Shown piece after piece: positions 62,608-64,000 of a DNA stretch of 64,000 bases. The stretch lies in the NCBI RefSeq assembly GCF_000286075.1, contig NZ_AJTZ01000005.1, forward strand, positions 1,364,001 through 1,428,000, read 5' to 3'. Origin of the DNA: Streptococcus ratti FA-1 = DSM 20564. GTDB taxonomy: Bacteria > Bacillota > Bacilli > Lactobacillales > Streptococcaceae. Position 1 is the first letter of the stretch, and every line of letters starts with the position of its first letter. The position numbers were made by a program, and so were the translations under genes. The notes below the pieces were generated by a model, which was not told the DNA's origin, did no database searches, and saw only the letters and a list, made by a program, of their open reading frames with translations.

Positions 62608-64000
62608 TTAGTATTTTCCCAGCTCTCGCAAACTAGTATGGTTTTCCTGAATCCGGCGAAACATCTTTTCCATGTCAGACTTGGTGAAATTGACTAAAAC
62701 CGGCCGGCCGTGCGGACAGTTGTAAGGATTTTTACACTGTGACAGCTGGCTCAAAAGGTTCCTAGCAGAATAGTCGTCTAAGGTATGATTAGCTTTGATA
62801 CTGCGCTTGCAGGACATCATAACAGCCAGCTCTGCCCGATAATTTTTTATGGACACTTCATTTGTCAAAAGCAGCATGTCACACATTTCATAAATAGCAG
62901 ATTCGATTTCTTTTTCCTGCAGCCAGATAGGGTGCTCTCTTAAAATGAAAGTATTTTCTCCATAGGCTTCCAGATAGATGCCGATTTCATTGAGAATTGG
63001 CATCTTTTCCTGCAGAGTCACAAAGTCATTAGCTGGAAACTCAAACAAATAAGGCACCAAAAGCTGCTGTAAACTGCTGTCAACCTGACCGATTTTTTCA
63101 CGGTAATACTCATACTTTACACGTTCCTGTGCAGCGTGCTGATCAATAATATAAAGACCGCCTTCTCCTTGAGCAAAGAGATAGGTTCCATGCATCTGAC
63201 CAAAATAATCTAGCTCTGGGAAAGATGAAACTTCTTCATTTTCCAAATCTTTGACAAGTTTGCTGAGCTGTCGCTTCTGATTTTTATCTTTTAAGACAAT
63301 ATCAGGGTGGTCTTTACCATCTTGGCTGTAGGCCCTGCGCTCAGCATATTTGACTGCACTGGCTGATGGACTGTCAACAGACTCCTTTACAGAACTGTCA
63401 ACTTGTGTAAACTTCGCTGATTTTTCTGCGACAGTCGCTTCCTTAAGGAAAAAATCATTCTTATCCTTATCATAATAGATAGTGGACTGCTTCAAAGGCA
63501 AAGAAGTTTGCTCCGCTTTATGATTATGGTAGGTGCTGGATTTAGCCAAATTTTCCAGGGCATCAGGAATTAAGTCTTGTTTCCTGAGGCTCTCAGCAAT
63601 AGCTAAGCTGATAAGCTGCATCAGCTCCTTTTCCTTAGAAATGCGGACTTCCTGCTTGGTAGGATGGACATTGACATCCGCCAAATAAGGATCAATCTGA
63701 ATATCGATAATCGCAATCGGAAAACGCCCCACCATCAGCTTAGAGCCGTAACCGTCTAAAATTGCCCGGTTCAGCAGAAAATTCTTAATATAGCGCCCAT
63801 TGATGAGAATGGTGATATAATTACGGTTTGCCCTTGTCAGCTCAGGCAGGCTGATATAGCCGGATACCTCAAAATCAAGGTCAGCATTGGAAATTTCAAT
63901 CATCTTTTTAGCCGTATTAAGGCCGTAAATACCCGCAATAGCTTGGCGTAAATCACCGTTGCCTGAAGTTCTTATTAACTCACGGCCGTCATTAATTAGA
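62608..64000 (-). CDS. mutL: DNA mismatch repair protein MutL, 5' end outside window
   Basis: The frame is open through the last base of the window, so the N-terminal GHKL ATPase part (about 190 residues) is missing here. Present are the second half of the N-terminal domain ([33 protein letters not shown]), the linker, and the C-terminal dimerisation/endonuclease domain with [14 protein letters not shown] (metal-binding DQHA-x2-E-x4-E), ACKRSIKA-like [13 protein letters not shown] and CPHGRPVLV. The endonuclease motif is intact, as in most Gram-positive MutL. Confidence 0.96.
   Translation of the reverse strand, partial: LINDGRELIRTSGNGDLRQAIAGIYGLNTAKKMIEISNADLDFEVSGYISLPELTRANRNYITILINGRYIKNFLLNRAILDGYGSKLMVGRFPIAIIDIQIDPYLADVNVHPTKQEVRISKEKELMQLISLAIAESLRKQDLIPDALENLAKSSTYHNHKAEQTSLPLKQSTIYYDKDKNDFFLKEATVAEKSAKFTQVDSSVKESVDSPSASAVKYAERRAYSQDGKDHPDIVLKDKNQKRQLSKLVKDLENEEVSSFPELDYFGQMHGTYLFAQGEGGLYIIDQHAAQERVKYEYYREKIGQVDSSLQQLLVPYLFEFPANDFVTLQEKMPILNEIGIYLEAYGENTFILREHPIWLQEKEIESAIYEMCDMLLLTNEVSIKNYRAELAVMMSCKRSIKANHTLDDYSARNLLSQLSQCKNPYNCPHGRPVLVNFTKSDMEKMFRRIQENHTSLRELGKY

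Overview
The window is low-GC Firmicute DNA with gene content and order typical of the mutans group of Streptococcus: tre genes, dextranase, dtd-relA, a glucose/maltose PTS, the pgf glycosylation locus beside a collagen-binding-type adhesin, nrdD/nrdG, spx-recA-cinA-tag-ruvA-mutL. A 44-residue leaderless peptide at 3844..3978 matches, from memory, bacteriocin BHT-B of Streptococcus ratti (S. rattus BHT). S. ratti is therefore the best guess for the organism; a 16S or ANI comparison would settle it.

Region 1 (0.4-5.3 kb) is a bacteriocin island. bhtB is followed on the minus strand by five ABC-transporter genes (two ATPases, three membrane proteins), probably for immunity or export, with a perfect 32-bp palindrome in between. 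Divergent from bhtB are two 20-codon micro-ORFs, and convergent with these is an Rgg-type regulator. The two divergent promoters share a 20-bp element at exactly the same distance (42 nt) from their TATAAT boxes. This looks like a peptide-pheromone/Rgg circuit controlling a leaderless bacteriocin, and is the most interesting system here.

Region 2 (5.4-24.6 kb) is carbohydrate metabolism and housekeeping: treA-treB with divergent treR (cre, operator palindromes, and a treB start whose Shine-Dalgarno is separated from the AUG by a GNRA-capped hairpin), cell-wall dextranase dexA, a remnant of an LPXTG surface protein, dtd, relA, an endonuclease/exonuclease-family gene, and the ptsG/malT PTS. A decayed ISL3-family element with an intact 8-bp target duplication lies between the PTS gene and a LacI-family regulator. 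rsmE and prmA follow.

Region 3 (24.6-32.6 kb) holds a DUF3013 gene, an acetyltransferase, rarA, 6S RNA and tRNA-Lys(CUU). A small eroding accessory patch follows (IS3 remnant, short orphan genes, a CPBP protease broken by an 11-bp tandem duplication), then an XRE-regulated ABC cassette.

Region 4 (32.9-46.7 kb) is the protein-glycosylation locus pgfS-pgfM1-pgfE-pgfM2 next to three LPXTG adhesins with Thr-rich repeats, which are probable glycosylation substrates. Region 5 (46.9-64 kb) is largely core: ZIP transporter, yaaA, the nrdD/nrdG module with paired NrdR boxes, the ireB-ruvX-DUF1292 operon, a LytTR-DUF3021 pair with a matching direct repeat, spx, and the competence-linked cinA-recA with a Cin-box, ending in a 5'-truncated mutL. 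A family of hairpin-rich intergenic repeats recurs: two 312-bp copies are about 98% identical and three others are diverged.
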